A stretch of DNA of 64,000 bases from assembly GCA_013180625.2 (NCBI GenBank), contig SNVD02007196.1, forward strand, positions 215,279 through 279,278, in the 5' to 3' direction. Source of the DNA: Boswellia sacra. Taxonomy: Eukaryota; Streptophyta; Magnoliopsida; Sapindales; Burseraceae. Of the stretch, positions 25,888-37,776 are shown piece by piece. The position numbers were made by a program, and so were the translations under genes. How positions within the stretch are numbered: position 1 is the first letter of the stretch; each line of letters opens with the position of its first letter. The notes beneath the pieces were generated by a model. The model had not been told where the DNA came from. It saw only the letters and a list, made by a program, of their open reading frames with translations, and did not search any database.

Positions 25888-26072
25888 TGATGCAGGAGCA
25901 TCGCTTGGGCTTGAGGTTGGGCCTATACCGTAAGGGATTCTCGAAGTAAGGCCCAAACGGATAGTTTCTGGGGTGGATTCCCGGGCCTGGTCCTGGTAGG
26001 ATATAGGGAAAGGATTGCGTCTCTACCATCAGCTATGGCTTTTGGTAGGATTAGTTGCGTCGTCCTACATCA
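25888..26072 (+). repeat. TRIM right LTR
   Basis: 185-bp direct repeat with its partner at 25632-25816; preceded by a purine-rich tract and followed by the CATTG duplication. Confidence 0.92.
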
Positions 26073-26077
26073 CATTG

Positions 26078-27770
26078 ACAGCATTGAGTTAGTAATTGTG
26101 TCATGCAACCCCTCTTGTGGTGAAATTGATAACTGTGTTGTTCATGACCAAGTGGAGCATTCGTTATCGGATTATAAGTAATATCAAGGTTTTTGTCAAC
26201 CAGATTAAAAATGAAGAATCCATTATTTTACAAATCAAGTCGCCACATGGGATAAAAGACACATCAATCCTAATTAAAATACAAGGAGATTTATATCCCT
26301 CAATGGTGTGGCTCGAAAGATTAATCTCATTGGTTGTTCCAATATTTTCATCCAACATCGGGAATATAAAAGATAGAAACATAAGACTCAAGAAAAAGGT
26401 AATTTTTAAATCAATTACTAATTAGTAACTTTATTCCAAGAATAAGAATGATTAGATTGGCATTATGCTCTTCAATCTAAAATTTGTTAAGAGTCATCTA
26501 AAGGTTATAATTACGATTTTGTTTAGTTGATTTAATTAACTTTTAGAATATGACGATCCTCTATCTAATTAAATTATCACTATATTGGTGTATCAAACAC
26601 ATCATATAACTTGAATCATAAAATAGGAGACAACTATAAATGCTTTTTCCCTTTAATGGAATTACATAGAGATAGAATCGAACATTTGTATCCATTTGCT
26701 TTACCAAATTACCAGGAAATTAATAAACTCTCATCAACAACCTCATAATAGTTTCTTACCAAGTTTTGTTTGGAGAGTTTCACAAAAGATGATATGGAGG
26801 ATTAATTTAGATTTTTAGATTGGATGATCAAAAACCAATTATTGAAATGTGTTTAGTAATGAAAGATTTGTAATCTAGACTTCAAGAATCAAGACCATTT
26901 GGGCTTTTCATATTTAGAAAGTCCCCGAGGGAGACTATTGACTACAGTGCTATATAAAACGAAGTAAAAAGTCAATTTTATGAAAATTCTAACGGGAATG
27001 AAAGGAAAAAGCCAGAAGTGACAAAGGGGAAGTTTCGGTGAAAACCACATTATTGTTCTAAAATTACGTATATTAGGAAGGAAACTTCATTAATTGGATC
27101 ATGAATGTCACATCTACCGACCCCGTATTATTTAAGTTAAAGTATGTGTGGATTTCATTCCTCTTTGGCCATTATTTCTTTTCTTTTTTATTTAAAAAAA
27201 AAAGAAATGAGGGCATGAATATTCTACATAAGTGACATATGTGTAATAATCAATCTCATAACAACTTGTATTAAAATGGACTCATATTGGACTCATTTTG
27301 TATTAATATCAAAGGGGTTTTCCTTTTTTTTTTTTTTTAAATCATAAGCTCACTCTTTTCCCTAATTTAATAGGTATTTTCATATATTAGTTTCAGTCAT
27401 CTTTTTTTTTTTTTATTGTTATAACCAAATAATAAAACCCTGAGTTATAAAATGGTGTTTTTTTATGAGACAAATTCTGAGGTGAGATATATATTATAAT
27501 ATGAGTAAGTTGATACATAAAAGTAATTTATACGACGGATTCCATATAACAGGGTATGCAATAAGTTCATTAGATTGATAAAGATTAACAATTAATAATA
27601 AAATTATTGTAAATAATATAATAATTATTGTATAATACATTATTATATAGGTTGATTATATATGTAAAATTATTTATTAGATAATTTGTGCTTCAATCTA
27701 ATAAAATTATGAGATTTTATCAAACTTATGCAGAGATGAAACTAAAGATTTTATAATGAAGTTATTGAGG
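26078..27770. other. AT-rich intergenic region
   Basis: No supported gene; the 109-codon frame at 26096-26425 has no recognisable domain. Several poly-T/poly-A runs are present (about 27185-27200, 27325-27338 and 27401-27413). Confidence 0.5.
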
Positions 27771-27993
27771 GGCCGTTTAGAATCATTTTTCTTGTTTTTT
27801 ATCTTTCCATTTTGATACGAGTTTATTAGAAATTATTTCTTTTATTCATTATATATTGTATATTAAAATTTAAAAATTTTTTATTTTTATTTTGTAACCA
27901 TTATTAATTTAAAAAATAAAAATATAAGATACAATAATCAAATACATTCTCTACTCTATCATTTATTTTTCTTGAAATGTGGATAATCAAATC

Positions 27994-28897
27994 TGTTGGT
28001 GTCAAAGTCTACTAAATATGCATGTGCCATGCACATGATGAGTTTTTATCAACTTGTGATAAAACAAGAATATTATTTTTATTCTTATTTTAATGTTTCT
28101 AGAATTATATTTTAGGAAGTATTTGATTTGTAATAAATATCTCTTTAGATTAGGATATAATATCTTGTATCCTAATTAGAATAGGAGAATATTTATTTGT
28201 CCTAATTCCTTTTGGAGTTTGTTTATAACACTTTCTATTTTATTTCTCCTAATCCTTATAAGATTTTGATTAGATTTTTTACAGGATTTTCTAGGAGATT
28301 TCGGTCAGACCTCTCACTATATATATACAAAGCTATTCAGGCGGCTGATAATGCAATTGAGAGATTGACGTGTTGGTTGTTTTGGTTGTGAGAGAGTCTT
28401 GAGTTCGGCATTCCATGAATTCATAGAAGAGAGCTTCAATGCAAAAGGAATGTCTTCTTTGATTTGATTCTTTGAGTTTTTTGATTCATGTATGAGTGGT
28501 AGAAATCGTACATGAGTTGTTGATTGAGTCTGTGTGAGTTAGTAGACACTTGGGATAACTTGCGGGTTAAGTGTTTATGTAATTCAGTGTCAGACATCAT
28601 TGTTATATGTAACTTAACAGTGTGTTGTTAAGTTATCTGTGACAGAGAGTGGGCAATGTCACTAGAGTTTAAGATATTGACGGGATTTTGTTTGTCAAAG
28701 ATTAGGTCAGTGTGTGAGAGTGAGTCAGCACTGTAAAAGGTCCTAAAGATTGTACAAATAAGAACTTAGTGAATTGCAGCTCTATAGCTGTCCGTAGACG
28801 TAGGTTTTATAACCGAACCACGTAAAAATCCTCCTGTGCCGATTTATACTACAATTTATGTTATATTTCTTATAACTGCATACCTCCAGAACTTTCA
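27994..28897 (+). repeat. 5' LTR of the plus-strand copia element
   Basis: Starts TGTTGG, ends TTTCA. It contains a TATATATA box at about 28318-28328, a likely promoter for the element's RNA, and an imperfect palindrome around 28612-28634 (AACTTAACA / TGTTAAGTT). Confidence 0.93.
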
Positions 28898-28899
28898 AT

Positions 28900-28910
28900 T
28901 GGTATCAGAG
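28900..28910 (+). promoter_or_regulatory. Primer binding site (initiator tRNA-Met)
   Basis: TGGTATCAGAG begins 2 nt after the LTR end and complements the 3' end of initiator tRNA-Met. The twelfth base is T instead of the usual C. Confidence 0.9.
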
Positions 28911-29560
28911 TAGGTTCACTGATAGACAAGTGAAGAAAACGATCATATTAATCTGGAAGGATGGAGTCTATTCGCACTGGAGGTTCCGAAACACAACCAC
29001 CCATTCTTGATGATGGTAATTATTCATATTGGAACACTACAAGAAAAATGAGAATAGATGACTGATACTTTATGACAAAAATCATTATATCATAAAAGAA
29101 TGATGGAGTCGTGATAGAATTATGATCTATCAGACACTTAATGATGTACTTGTGATAAATTTTTTGTCTATCAAGAATCGATGATAGACTAGTGATAGAA
29201 ATTAACTCTATCAAAAACTTTATGATAGAATTTTCTTATTGACCGTGTTTGACTAAATTTTAAATTAATATTTTATTTAAAAAAATTAGTAAATGCCTTA
29301 AAAAACCTAGAGTGAATTACTTTTTATTTTCCTCCAATAAAACTTTCCCCTACAACATCCATTTCAACCCCAATATATTTTTTTCTTTATTCTTATTGCC
29401 TTTACCTTTTGCATTATCACTACAATGAAAGTTAGCTCTATTTATTAATTTTTTTTTTACAATTTTTAAAAAAAATACTTGTCTCAACACACACATATAC
29501 ATTAATGGCAAAAGATAAATACTATTTAACTCTCTAAAATCTCTCAAAAACCCTAACTCT

Positions 29561-29630
29561 CACTACAATAAATAACATATTTAGTAGCACTACATTATAG
29601 TATTTTTTTTATTTATAATGCTACTAAAAG
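29561..29630 (+). repeat. Second CACTA-like end inside the CACTA element
   Basis: CACTACAATAAATAACATAT opens a segment that repeats GTAGCACTAC and TGCTACTAAAAG motifs, which resembles another CACTA terminus with subterminal repeats. No matching right end was found, so it may be a remnant or chance. Confidence 0.35.
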
Positions 29631-30164
29631 TTTATTTTTTGTGCAACATTTTAGAAAAGAATTATTATTTAATTTTTTTAATTCATAAAATGTAAAAATA
29701 TATAAAAATTTAAAAAATGTTATTTATTTATGAAATAAAAAATAAATTTTAATTTTATTGAAATATAATTATCGAAACAAAAAAATAAAGAAATAATATA
29801 ATATTTAAAATTTAAAAAAATGAATTAATATTTATTTAAAAAACTTATAAATTAGGAATATAAAAAGAAAAAGTCACTGTTAAATAATATAATTTTAATC
29901 ATGACTCATTAAATAATATATTTGAGGGTTTTTTATAGTACTGTCAACTATATTATTAATTGAGAAGTCAAACCATAATTTTAATAATATTTGTGGGTTA
30001 TCAATGTTCAAATTTGTCATTGCAAAATAAGAGACAAATATGAAAATTCTGTGTATAAAAAATAATGACTTCCTCCTCTTTCGATATTGACTTTCCCTTT
30101 CTCACTTTCCCTCTTTTATCTTTCATTTCCCTCTTTCACTCAATGACTTGAAATTCGCTCCTAA

Positions 30165-30345
30165 CACTAGTAGAAAAATAGGATACGGCAACAAGCCTTT
30201 CGCAACGTGCATTAGTTGCACGTTGCAAAAGCCCTTTTTTGGCAACGTGCGCTCCATGCACGTTGCGAAAAATGATTTTCAGCAACATGCAACATATGCA
30301 CGTTGCTGAAAGACTATTGCAACGTGCATTTTCTGCACGTTGCGA
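30165..30345 (+). repeat. Third CACTA-like end with four 25-bp palindromic subterminal repeats
   Basis: CACTAGTAGAAAAATAGG at 30165 is a typical CACTA terminus. It is followed by four 25-bp units at 30202-30226, 30242-30266, 30282-30306 and 30319-30343. Each starts GCAACGTGC (GCAACATGC in unit 3) and ends GCACGTTGC, so each can fold as a hairpin. Spacing is 40, 40 and 37 bp. No right end was found. Confidence 0.7.
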
Positions 30346-30939
30346 AAAGTGTTGAATTTAAGTTTTGCTCTTATGAATTTAAATTTTTTCTTATGAATTT
30401 ATTTTTATAATTAAAAAAATATTAAAATAAATAAAATGCAATTTTATACTTTAAATTTAAAAATCATATTGAATTATTAAAAAATTAAAATTACATTAAA
30501 TTTGAAAATTTATAAAAAGTTATTTTACATGTTTTAGAAAATACACTGATTTCATATTATAAATTTAAATAAAATAAAATAATTAAATAATATAAGAATA
30601 TTAATTAAACAATATAATTTTATTTTTAAATGTAAAATTAAAAAATATTTTTTAACAATCTTTAAATAAAAGATAATATTAATGTCTATATAAAAATAAT
30701 AAATTTTTAAACATAAAAATTGTATGAAATAAATAAAAACATTTTATAATAAAATCGCATTATATAATTTTTTTCATAAAAATTAAGGAATCAAAAATCT
30801 CAAATTACATTTTGCTTAAAAATAATATAACCACTGCAAAAAAAAAAAAACAATTGTCATAAATTTTTTTGATAAAAAATTAGACCACTAATTATAATAC
30901 TCAAAATTTCTAACTTCCCCATTGTCATACTGTAGCTCA

Positions 30940-31265
30940 CTATCTCGCCTCTCATCGCCAAAACGCAAGCCTCAACTCTGGATCTCCTCTGTCCATGTCG
31001 CCACTCCACCGTGACACCGTCTGTGAGCTGGTTCTAGTCCACCGTCGTCTTCAAGCTCGGATGTGACCTTCTTCAAGCTCGGCCTTTGCCTTCCTCGGTC
31101 ACTTGCAGCCACAGGCGCCTTTGTTGTCTCGAGTTGCCACCACGGTCCACGGCTGTGCTGCACCCTCCTCGTCGTCACAGGACTCGCCAACACGGTCCAC
31201 AGCTGCACCCTTTCGTTGTCCATCTAGCTTCGCCAGGCCTGATTGGTTGTCTATCACTCACTCAG
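30940..31265 (+). other. GC-rich exon-like segment in the CACTA interior
   Basis: The base composition changes sharply to C-rich and ends in ACTCAG|GTTTGT, a plausible splice donor followed by AT-rich, intron-like sequence. It resembles a captured first exon or 5' UTR. No domain is recognisable in frames of 69-84 codons. Confidence 0.4.
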
Positions 31266-32385
31266 GTTTGTCTCTCTTCCTCTCTTTTGATTTAATTTTT
31301 GATTTTTTGTTTAATTTTTATGATTTTGTTGATATAAACGTTAACAGACTAAATTAGAACAATAATTATGTATACATATTAATAGATTTGGTTAATATAC
31401 ATGTTTAACTTGTATGATGGATGATCAGAAATGCAATGAAATTTATTCAATTTTTGATCGATTAATCGGATTAGATTACAAATACAATTATACTTATTGT
31501 TGATTATCTTCTCTTATTGTGTTTTGATTACATACATGCTTTTAGATTTAGTTTTCTTTCTTGTCTGTAATCGTTGAGATGTTCCACATGATAGGTGTTT
31601 AATAAATTGCCTCACTAGGTTAAATGAACATTAAGTTCGCAGGCCCAAGGTCCTTGTGATTTCGGAAATCTTGTTCAGAAAGTGTAGATCTCACTAGAAT
31701 GGAAAGCTTATAGGCAGTTTGATATCATTATTATTGCTTATAATGGTGATTTAGTGCTGCCATCCTTGCTTTTTTCCTTGAAGCTTAATTTAATTTTATG
31801 GTATTCCTGTTCTGTGTTAAGAGTATGTGATTTAATGTTTATTACATTGACATAAATGTTACGATTCCTGTCTTTTTTGTTAGAGTTGCCAATTACTCTA
31901 CCTCTCTTTTCCATCCACAAATTAATGTTGACTACTGCATTTTTTTTCCTTTCAAATTTTTGAAATAGTCTATTTTATTTTGCAGAAGTTCCTGAATTGT
32001 TTCTTTTTTGCAACAAGTTTGGGAACTATAGTAATCCCCTGGCTGGAATAATAATGTTAAGCAGCATGATGCATTGACGTTCATGAATAATTACCTATAT
32101 ATGCTGTCACCTGTCATGATCACTGTCTTGAATAGGCTTGTGTTCAGTGTCAAATGGTAGACACTGTTATTGTGCTAATGGCTATGGGCAATGCAGTATT
32201 TGTCTCTACTTTCTGACTCAATATATAATTATTCCTATTGTGAAAGTACGTTTGTAGATCAATAGAATTGAGATGCAGTTTTCCTAATTCCTTTTACATT
32301 TCAGTGCTAGTAGGTTCTTAAAATAGTACATAATATGCCATCTTTGATTGTCTAGTAATGCTTATTGTTTAAAACTTGTAAGCAG

Positions 32386-32689
32386 GTGTAATTTTTGTTC
32401 ATGATCTTTCCCAAAGAAGAACAAAAACAAACTTACAAAATTGGGCATCTGAGATTGCTGCCACTGGGTCATTCTAGCTCCTCTAGGTTCTGGTGGTCCT
32501 GGTGGTCTTCCTGTACCCTATATTGTTATTGGTAACAAAGCTGATTTTGCTGCAAAAGAGGGTACAAGAGGAAGCAGCGGCAATCTTGTTGAAGTAGCTC
32601 GCCACTGGGTTGAGAAACAGGGTCTTCTTCCATCTAGTGAGGAACTTCCTCTGACTGAGAGTTTCCCTGGTAGTGGAGGCCTTATTGCG
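32386..32689 (+). pseudogene. Captured exon of LIP1-like small GTPase
   Basis: This exon encodes VIFVHDLSQRRTKTNLQ, then PVPYIVIGNKADFAAKEGT, then ARHWVEKQGLLPSSEELP. I recognise these as LIGHT INSENSITIVE PERIOD 1 (LIP1), a plant Ras-like GTPase involved in light input to the clock. GNKAD is the guanine-specificity (G4) motif. An AG acceptor (32384-32385) precedes it and a GTGAGC donor follows, with intron-like sequence on both sides, so capture was at the DNA level. One base is missing near 32475, shifting the frame. The N-terminal G1-G3 motifs and the remaining C-terminal exon are not seen. It sits inside the CACTA transposon. Confidence 0.85.
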
Positions 32690-35071
32690 GTGAGCATTCA
32701 CTTGCTTTAAGATTGGTATTTATAAGAAATTATTTGTCTCTTTTTATTCTCATGGAGAAATTTATGTTGGTGATTGGACGCATCATAAGTTTAATTGTGG
32801 GTATGGTAAGTTAGATTAGCAATATAAGTTGGAATTTGCATGAGATGGCATTTGAAATAATATTGACTACCTGTTTCCTGTCTGTTTTTAAAATAAGATA
32901 ATTCTAGTTTCAGATGTTCATATTATGGCCATTGATTCTTGTGTGTGCAAAAGACAGTTTTTTTGTCAAGATTTTAATGCCTAAAAGTCAATCAAACTAT
33001 AAGTAAAACTGATTATTTATATCCTACTACAAGATCTTCTAGTTTATGTTGTAGTTTTTTTAATTCTACAGCTTGACGTTTATTTGGTATTGGCATTCAT
33101 TTATTTTTGTCAATGGTTTGCAGAGAAGATGGAAGCAGTCATAGCGAGAAGTTCCAACTCATGAAGAGAGAAGCAGTCGTAGTGGATTGGAATTAGAATT
33201 TAAGTTTGTTGTTGGTAGTTACTAATATGATTTTAGTCTACGTATTGACAATGATATACTTGATCTATGGAACTTGCTTCATATATTATTACATGGATGT
33301 CATTGATATAAAGTGGTTTTGGACTTATTGAAGTGCAATTTAATTTTTAGTTTACATTGAATTTATAAATGAATTTCAAATACAGGAATATTGCATAAAT
33401 TAAATTAAAAACTCATATTTGTACAAAAATAAATTTAAATCTTGTGATAGAAAATACTAATCATAAATTTTGTCATGAACATCTCAAAAAAATCAATTTT
33501 TCCACTAAAAAATTCAAATTTAAAACAAATCAATTTTCCCGCCAAAAAATCAATGGAATTTATTAAAAAAATTAATTTTTTAGTGTGACAGATGTATGAC
33601 CTATAAAAATTATCATAAAGGGCATGATGGATTTTTTCTCTATCATGAATGAGTGACAGTGACATAGATGACTAATAGATTTTCTATCATTCATCCCTAT
33701 TTATGATTATTTATTTCTGTCATCTATTACCATTTTTCTTGTAGTGGAAGGTAAGAATGATGATGTATATCAAATCTCTTGATGACAAGGCATGGACTAG
33801 TGTGCTTAAAGGATGGACACCGCCAATAAAGTTGAATGCTTCTGAAGATTCTGAACCCAAACCTGAAGATGAATGGACTGATGAAAAATACCGACGTTCT
33901 ATCTAGAATTCAAAGGCTCTCAATGCAATTTTTGCTACAGTGGACTTAAACAACTTCAGACAGATTTCAAGGTGCAAAGCGGCCAAGGAAGCATGGGACA
34001 TACTTGAGGTAAAACATGAAGGTACCGCATCTGTTAAAGATCTAAATTGATGAGACTTAATTCTCAATTTGAAAATCTGATGATGCATGAGGATGAGTCA
34101 ATTTCTGAATTGTACTCTAAGATATGTCACATTACAAATTTGGCATACATGCTTGGCAAAACTTTCACTGATGCAGAAATTGTTAGCAAGATAATTAGGT
34201 CTGTTCCAGATAAATTTCAACCTAAAATTTCAGTCATTGAGAAAGTTAAAAACACTGATGAGATGAGGGTTGATGAACTGATTGGCATCTTCCAAAACTT
34301 TGAAATTAATCAAAGTACTAGGAAGCAAAAAGGTAAAAGCATTGCATTCAATATAAAAACTGAAAAATCTGATGATGAAAGTAGTGATGAGCTTGATGAA
34401 ACTGATTCTAAACAGATTGCTTTTTTAACAAGAAATTATGTCAAGTTTATGAAAAGAAATTTCAGGAAAAAGAATCAAGGAAAGCCATCAAACTCAAGCG
34501 AAGAAAAATTCAGAAAGTTCAGCAAGGAGAATGACAAGAGGAAGCCAAAATAACCTGAAAAGAAAGGGCAAATTCAGTGTTATGAATGTTCTATTTATGG
34601 GCATATTCAATCTGAATGTGCAAATCTCAAGAAGAAGAATAAAGGGTTGACAACAACCTGGATTGATGAATCAGAATCCGAGTCAGAAGATCAAGACTGC
34701 ATGAGCAACCTTGTTGCATTTACTGCATCTATAGCTGACAAAGGAAATGCTATTATGTCTGACATAACAGAAAATTGCAGAACCAGTATTGATCATTCGG
34801 ATGAAAAAGAAGGACCAGAATACTATGAAGAGTTGCAAGAGACATACAATGCACTCTATGGTGAATGGTTGAATCAGAAGGAAGAAATTAGAGCCTTAAA
34901 GAAGAAGATTGAGGAGCTGGAATGTGAAAAATCCTTTGCTGAAAATCAGATCACAGAACTAAAAACTGTTTTGACAGACAAAACAGCACATATTGAGACA
35001 CAACAGAACTGGTTGAAAGCAAGAGGTGTGTTGATCAACTCAAAATTGGAGTAGCTAAACTTGATCAGGTC

Positions 35072-37065
35072 TTGAGTCTTGGAAGAGACAACTCCAACAA
35101 ACATGGATTGCGGTATACAGAAGGTAATGTTGCATCTTCATCAAAAACAGTTTTTGTGAAAGCTTCAACATCAGATAAGAATTTTGAACTTAACTCTTTA
35201 AAGTCAAGTCCTGATTCCAAGAGCAGTGAAACACTTGTCTCTCCTCTGAGTTCTTTCAAATCCAGTCCTGAAAAGGTAAGGAACTTCATTTCTATTTGCT
35301 ATTTTTGTGGTAAAAAAGGACACATTAGGCCTAGATGCTTTAAATTGTTGAACTTTTTGCATAAAAGATTAAAACAGTTCAAGCTGTTACCAAAAACACA
35401 ACAGCGGGGGGTTAAGAAAGACAAAACAATATGTCATGTTGCCTTTACTGCGCTTAATCATGCATCTAATGATTTGTGGTATTTTGACAGCTGTTGTTCC
35501 AGGCACATGACTGGAAATAAACTGTTTCTAACAAACTTTAAAGCATGCAAGGATGGCAATGTCACTTTTGGAGATGGAGCAAAAAGTAAGATCATTGGTA
35601 AAGGAACTTTGAATGTCAAAGGCCTACCCAATTTTGAAAATGTCTTGCTGGTTGAAGGTTTGAAAGCTAATCTTTTTAGTATTAGTCAGATTTGTGATGA
35701 CAAGTATATTGTTAATTTCACAAAAAACAAATGCATGGTCTTAGATAATTTTGGTAAATCAATTCTAAAAGGTAATAGATATTTGGATAATTGTTATTTG
35801 GTAGAAATTGTATTTCATGCTAGGATTTTGGATTTAGAATTGTGGCATAAAAAATTAGGACACCTAAATTACAAAGACTTGGTTAAATTAACTAAGTTAG
35901 GTGCTGTAAAAGGAGTTCCTAAATTGATGACAAAGTTAATGGAATTTGTGGACCATGTCAAATGGGAAAACAAATTAGAAGTTCACACAAGTCTAATCCA
36001 TATCTTAGCACATCCAAAATACTTGATTTGCTTCACATGGATCTTATGCGTTCTATGCAAATTGAAAGGATTATAGGTAAGAGATATATATTTGTTTGTG
36101 TGAATGATTTTTCTAGATATACTTCAGTTGATTTCATTAAAGAAAAATCTGACACTTTTAAAGCTTTCAAGAATCATTGTGTTAAGCTTGAAAATGATCA
36201 AAATAGTAACATTGGAAGGATTGTGAGAATAAGAAGTGATCATGGAAAGGAGTTTGAAAATGTTAGCTATGCTGACTTTTGTAAATACCATGGAATTGAT
36301 CATGAATTTTCAGCTCTCAAAACCCTTGAACAGAATGACATTGTGGAGAGGAAGAATAGAACTCTTCAAGAGATGACAAGAGTGATGTTCAATAGCAAGA
36401 AGTTGATAAAAAGGCTTTGGACTGAAGCAATAAGCACTACTTGTTATATTTCAAATAGAGTTTTTCTTGCTTCTGGCACTAATCAAACACCTTATGAAAT
36501 TTTGAAAGGAAGAAAACCTAATTTGAATTATTTTCATTTCTTTGGATGCAGGTGTTACATCTTAAATGACAGAGAGCAGCTAGAAAAATTAGATCCGAGA
36601 AGTGATGAAAGAGTCTTCGTGGGATATGCTCAAAACAGTAAAACATTTCGAGTTTATAATCTGAGAACTGAGGTAGTCATGGAATCTGCAAACGTAGTAT
36701 TTGATGACCTTGATGATTATGCAAAGTACTCACAAGAGGAAAGCATAACCAACTTTATAGAAGATACAAAAAAATCAGATTCAGACAGCAGCAAAAAGGA
36801 AGATGCTTTTATGAAGGAGGAAACAGCTGCTGTTACACCTGACGTAACAGCAACATCTGACAACTCAGATTTGAACAAAAGTTCGATCCGGAATGATAAA
36901 GATAGAAAAGATCCACCCATATGGATTCAAAAGGCACATCCAACAAGTTCTATCATTGAAACACCAGATGGCATGATGAAAACTCGGAGTAAGGTAAGAA
37001 ATCAGGTAATGTTTGTATGTTATGTTTCTTTAGTTGAGCCAAAAAATGTGAAAGAAGCTTTATAA
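35072..37065 (+). pseudogene. Copia protease-integrase
   Basis: The frame at 35072-36076 carries a CCHC knuckle (35297-35338) and the protease region WYFDSCCSRHMTG (35486-35494 for DSC). The catalytic D-S/T-G has become DSC, a likely inactivating change. After the pre-integrase histidines (WHKKLGHLNY) a 1-nt deletion near 35922 shifts the frame. The integrase core then reads at 35962-37065, with HMDLMRS, RSDHGKEF and EQNDIVERKN carrying the D-D-E triad, followed by the C-terminal region (RGRKPNLNYFHFFGCRCY). The last 100 residues are acidic and Ser-rich. Confidence 0.88.
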
Positions 37066-37071
37066 GAAAAA

Positions 37072-37776
37072 GTGTGGATTCAAGCTATGCAAGATGAACT
37101 TAATCAGTTTAAAAGGAATGAAATATGGGAATTAGTTCCTAAGCCAGAAGGTACAAATGTCATTGGAACTAAATGGATTTACAAAAATAAAACTGATGAA
37201 TGTGGTCAAGTAGTAAGAAATAAAGCTAGGTTAGTTGCACAAGGTTACACATAAGTTAAAAGCATAGACTTTGATGAGACCTTTGCACCAGTAGCTAGAC
37301 TTGAATCAATCAAATTACTACTTGCAATTGCTTGTTTGCTTGATTTTAAGTTGTACCAAATGAATGTTAAAACTGCATTTTTAAATGGCTATCTCAATGA
37401 AGAAGTTTTTGTTGAACGACCTAAAGGATTTGAAGATCATAAACATCCTGATTTTGTGTACAGATTGCACAAAGCTTTGTATGGTCTGAAACAAGCTCCT
37501 AGAGCTTGGTATGAAAGGTTGACAAATTTTTTGATCAACAGAGGTTATAAAAGAGGCAGCAATGATAAGACTTTGTTTATCAAACATGCATCTAAATATT
37601 TTATTGTTGCTCAAATATATGTTGATGACATTGTCTTCAGATCAACTAACAAAAACAAAACTAATGAGTTTATTAAGTTGATGCAGGAAGAGTTTGAGAT
37701 GAGCATGGTAGAAGAATTAAATTTCTTTCTTGGATTACAGGTTAAGCAAATGAATGATGGGATATTCATATCTTAA
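37072..37776 (+). pseudogene. Copia reverse transcriptase
   Basis: WIQAMQDELNQF opens the RT domain. [39 protein letters not shown] and LYGLKQAPRAWYERL follow, with the catalytic YVDD at 37618-37629. In-frame stops at 37252 (TAA) and 37774 (TAA) interrupt it, so the enzyme cannot be made in one piece. Confidence 0.92.

Larger units (their letters stand above)
25632..26072 (+). mobile_element. TRIM: terminal-repeat retrotransposon in miniature (441 bp)
   Basis: Two direct 185-bp repeats, 25632-25816 and 25888-26072, both start TGATGCAGG and end ACATCA, so they have TG...CA termini. They flank a 71-bp interior. Just inside the left LTR is TATCAGAG (25823-25830), a degenerate initiator tRNA-Met primer site. 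A purine-rich tract (GGTGGGAGAGAA, 25876-25887) precedes the right LTR. The element is bounded by a perfect 5-bp duplication, CATTG (25627-25631 and 26073-26077). Size, LTR length and absence of coding capacity define a TRIM. I count 11 mismatches between the LTRs (about 6%). Confidence 0.93.
29035..33746 (+). mobile_element. CACTA (En/Spm, CMC) transposon, non-autonomous, nested in copia gag
   Basis: The left end CACTACAAGAAAAATG and the right end CATTTTTCTTGTAGTG form perfect 16-bp terminal inverted repeats. The element is flanked by a 3-bp duplication, GAA (29032-29034 and 33747-33749), the CACTA hallmark. Removing it and one GAA restores the gag sequence seen in the other copia copy. Both ends carry many TGATAG/CTATCA subterminal motifs (29050-29230 and 33440-33730). 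No transposase was recognised. The interior carries a gene fragment (32386-32689), a GC-rich exon-like segment (about 30940-31265) and additional CACTA-like ends. Confidence 0.95.
28961..35053 (+). pseudogene. Copia gag, split by a CACTA transposon
   Basis: The start ATG at 28961 opens a gag N-terminus (MESIRTGGSETQPP) that reaches a Trp codon, where the CACTA element is inserted. The frame resumes at 33750 (KVRMMMYIKSL). The UBN2-type capsid region follows at 33780-34320, then a CCHC zinc knuckle (CYECSIYGHIQSEC, 34578-34619) and a Glu/Lys-rich coiled-coil segment (34647-35040). The gene is broken by a stop at 33904, a 1-nt deletion near 34042 and a stop at 34552, judged by comparison with the copy at 1-4554. 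It would have formed the virus-like particle. Confidence 0.85.

Noticed and set aside
26096..26425. 109-codon plus-strand frame and its 75-codon antisense partner
   Set aside because: Both are AT-rich, have no homology that I recognise and overlap on opposite strands.
29561..29630. Independent complete CACTA element starting at 29561
   Set aside because: No matching right end with CTTTTAGTAG-type sequence or duplication was found, so only a possible terminus is reported.
36717..36920. Minus-strand frame opposite copia integrase, and similar antisense frames at 35065-35289 and 37381-37614
   Set aside because: They are shadows of the sense retroelement reading frames.
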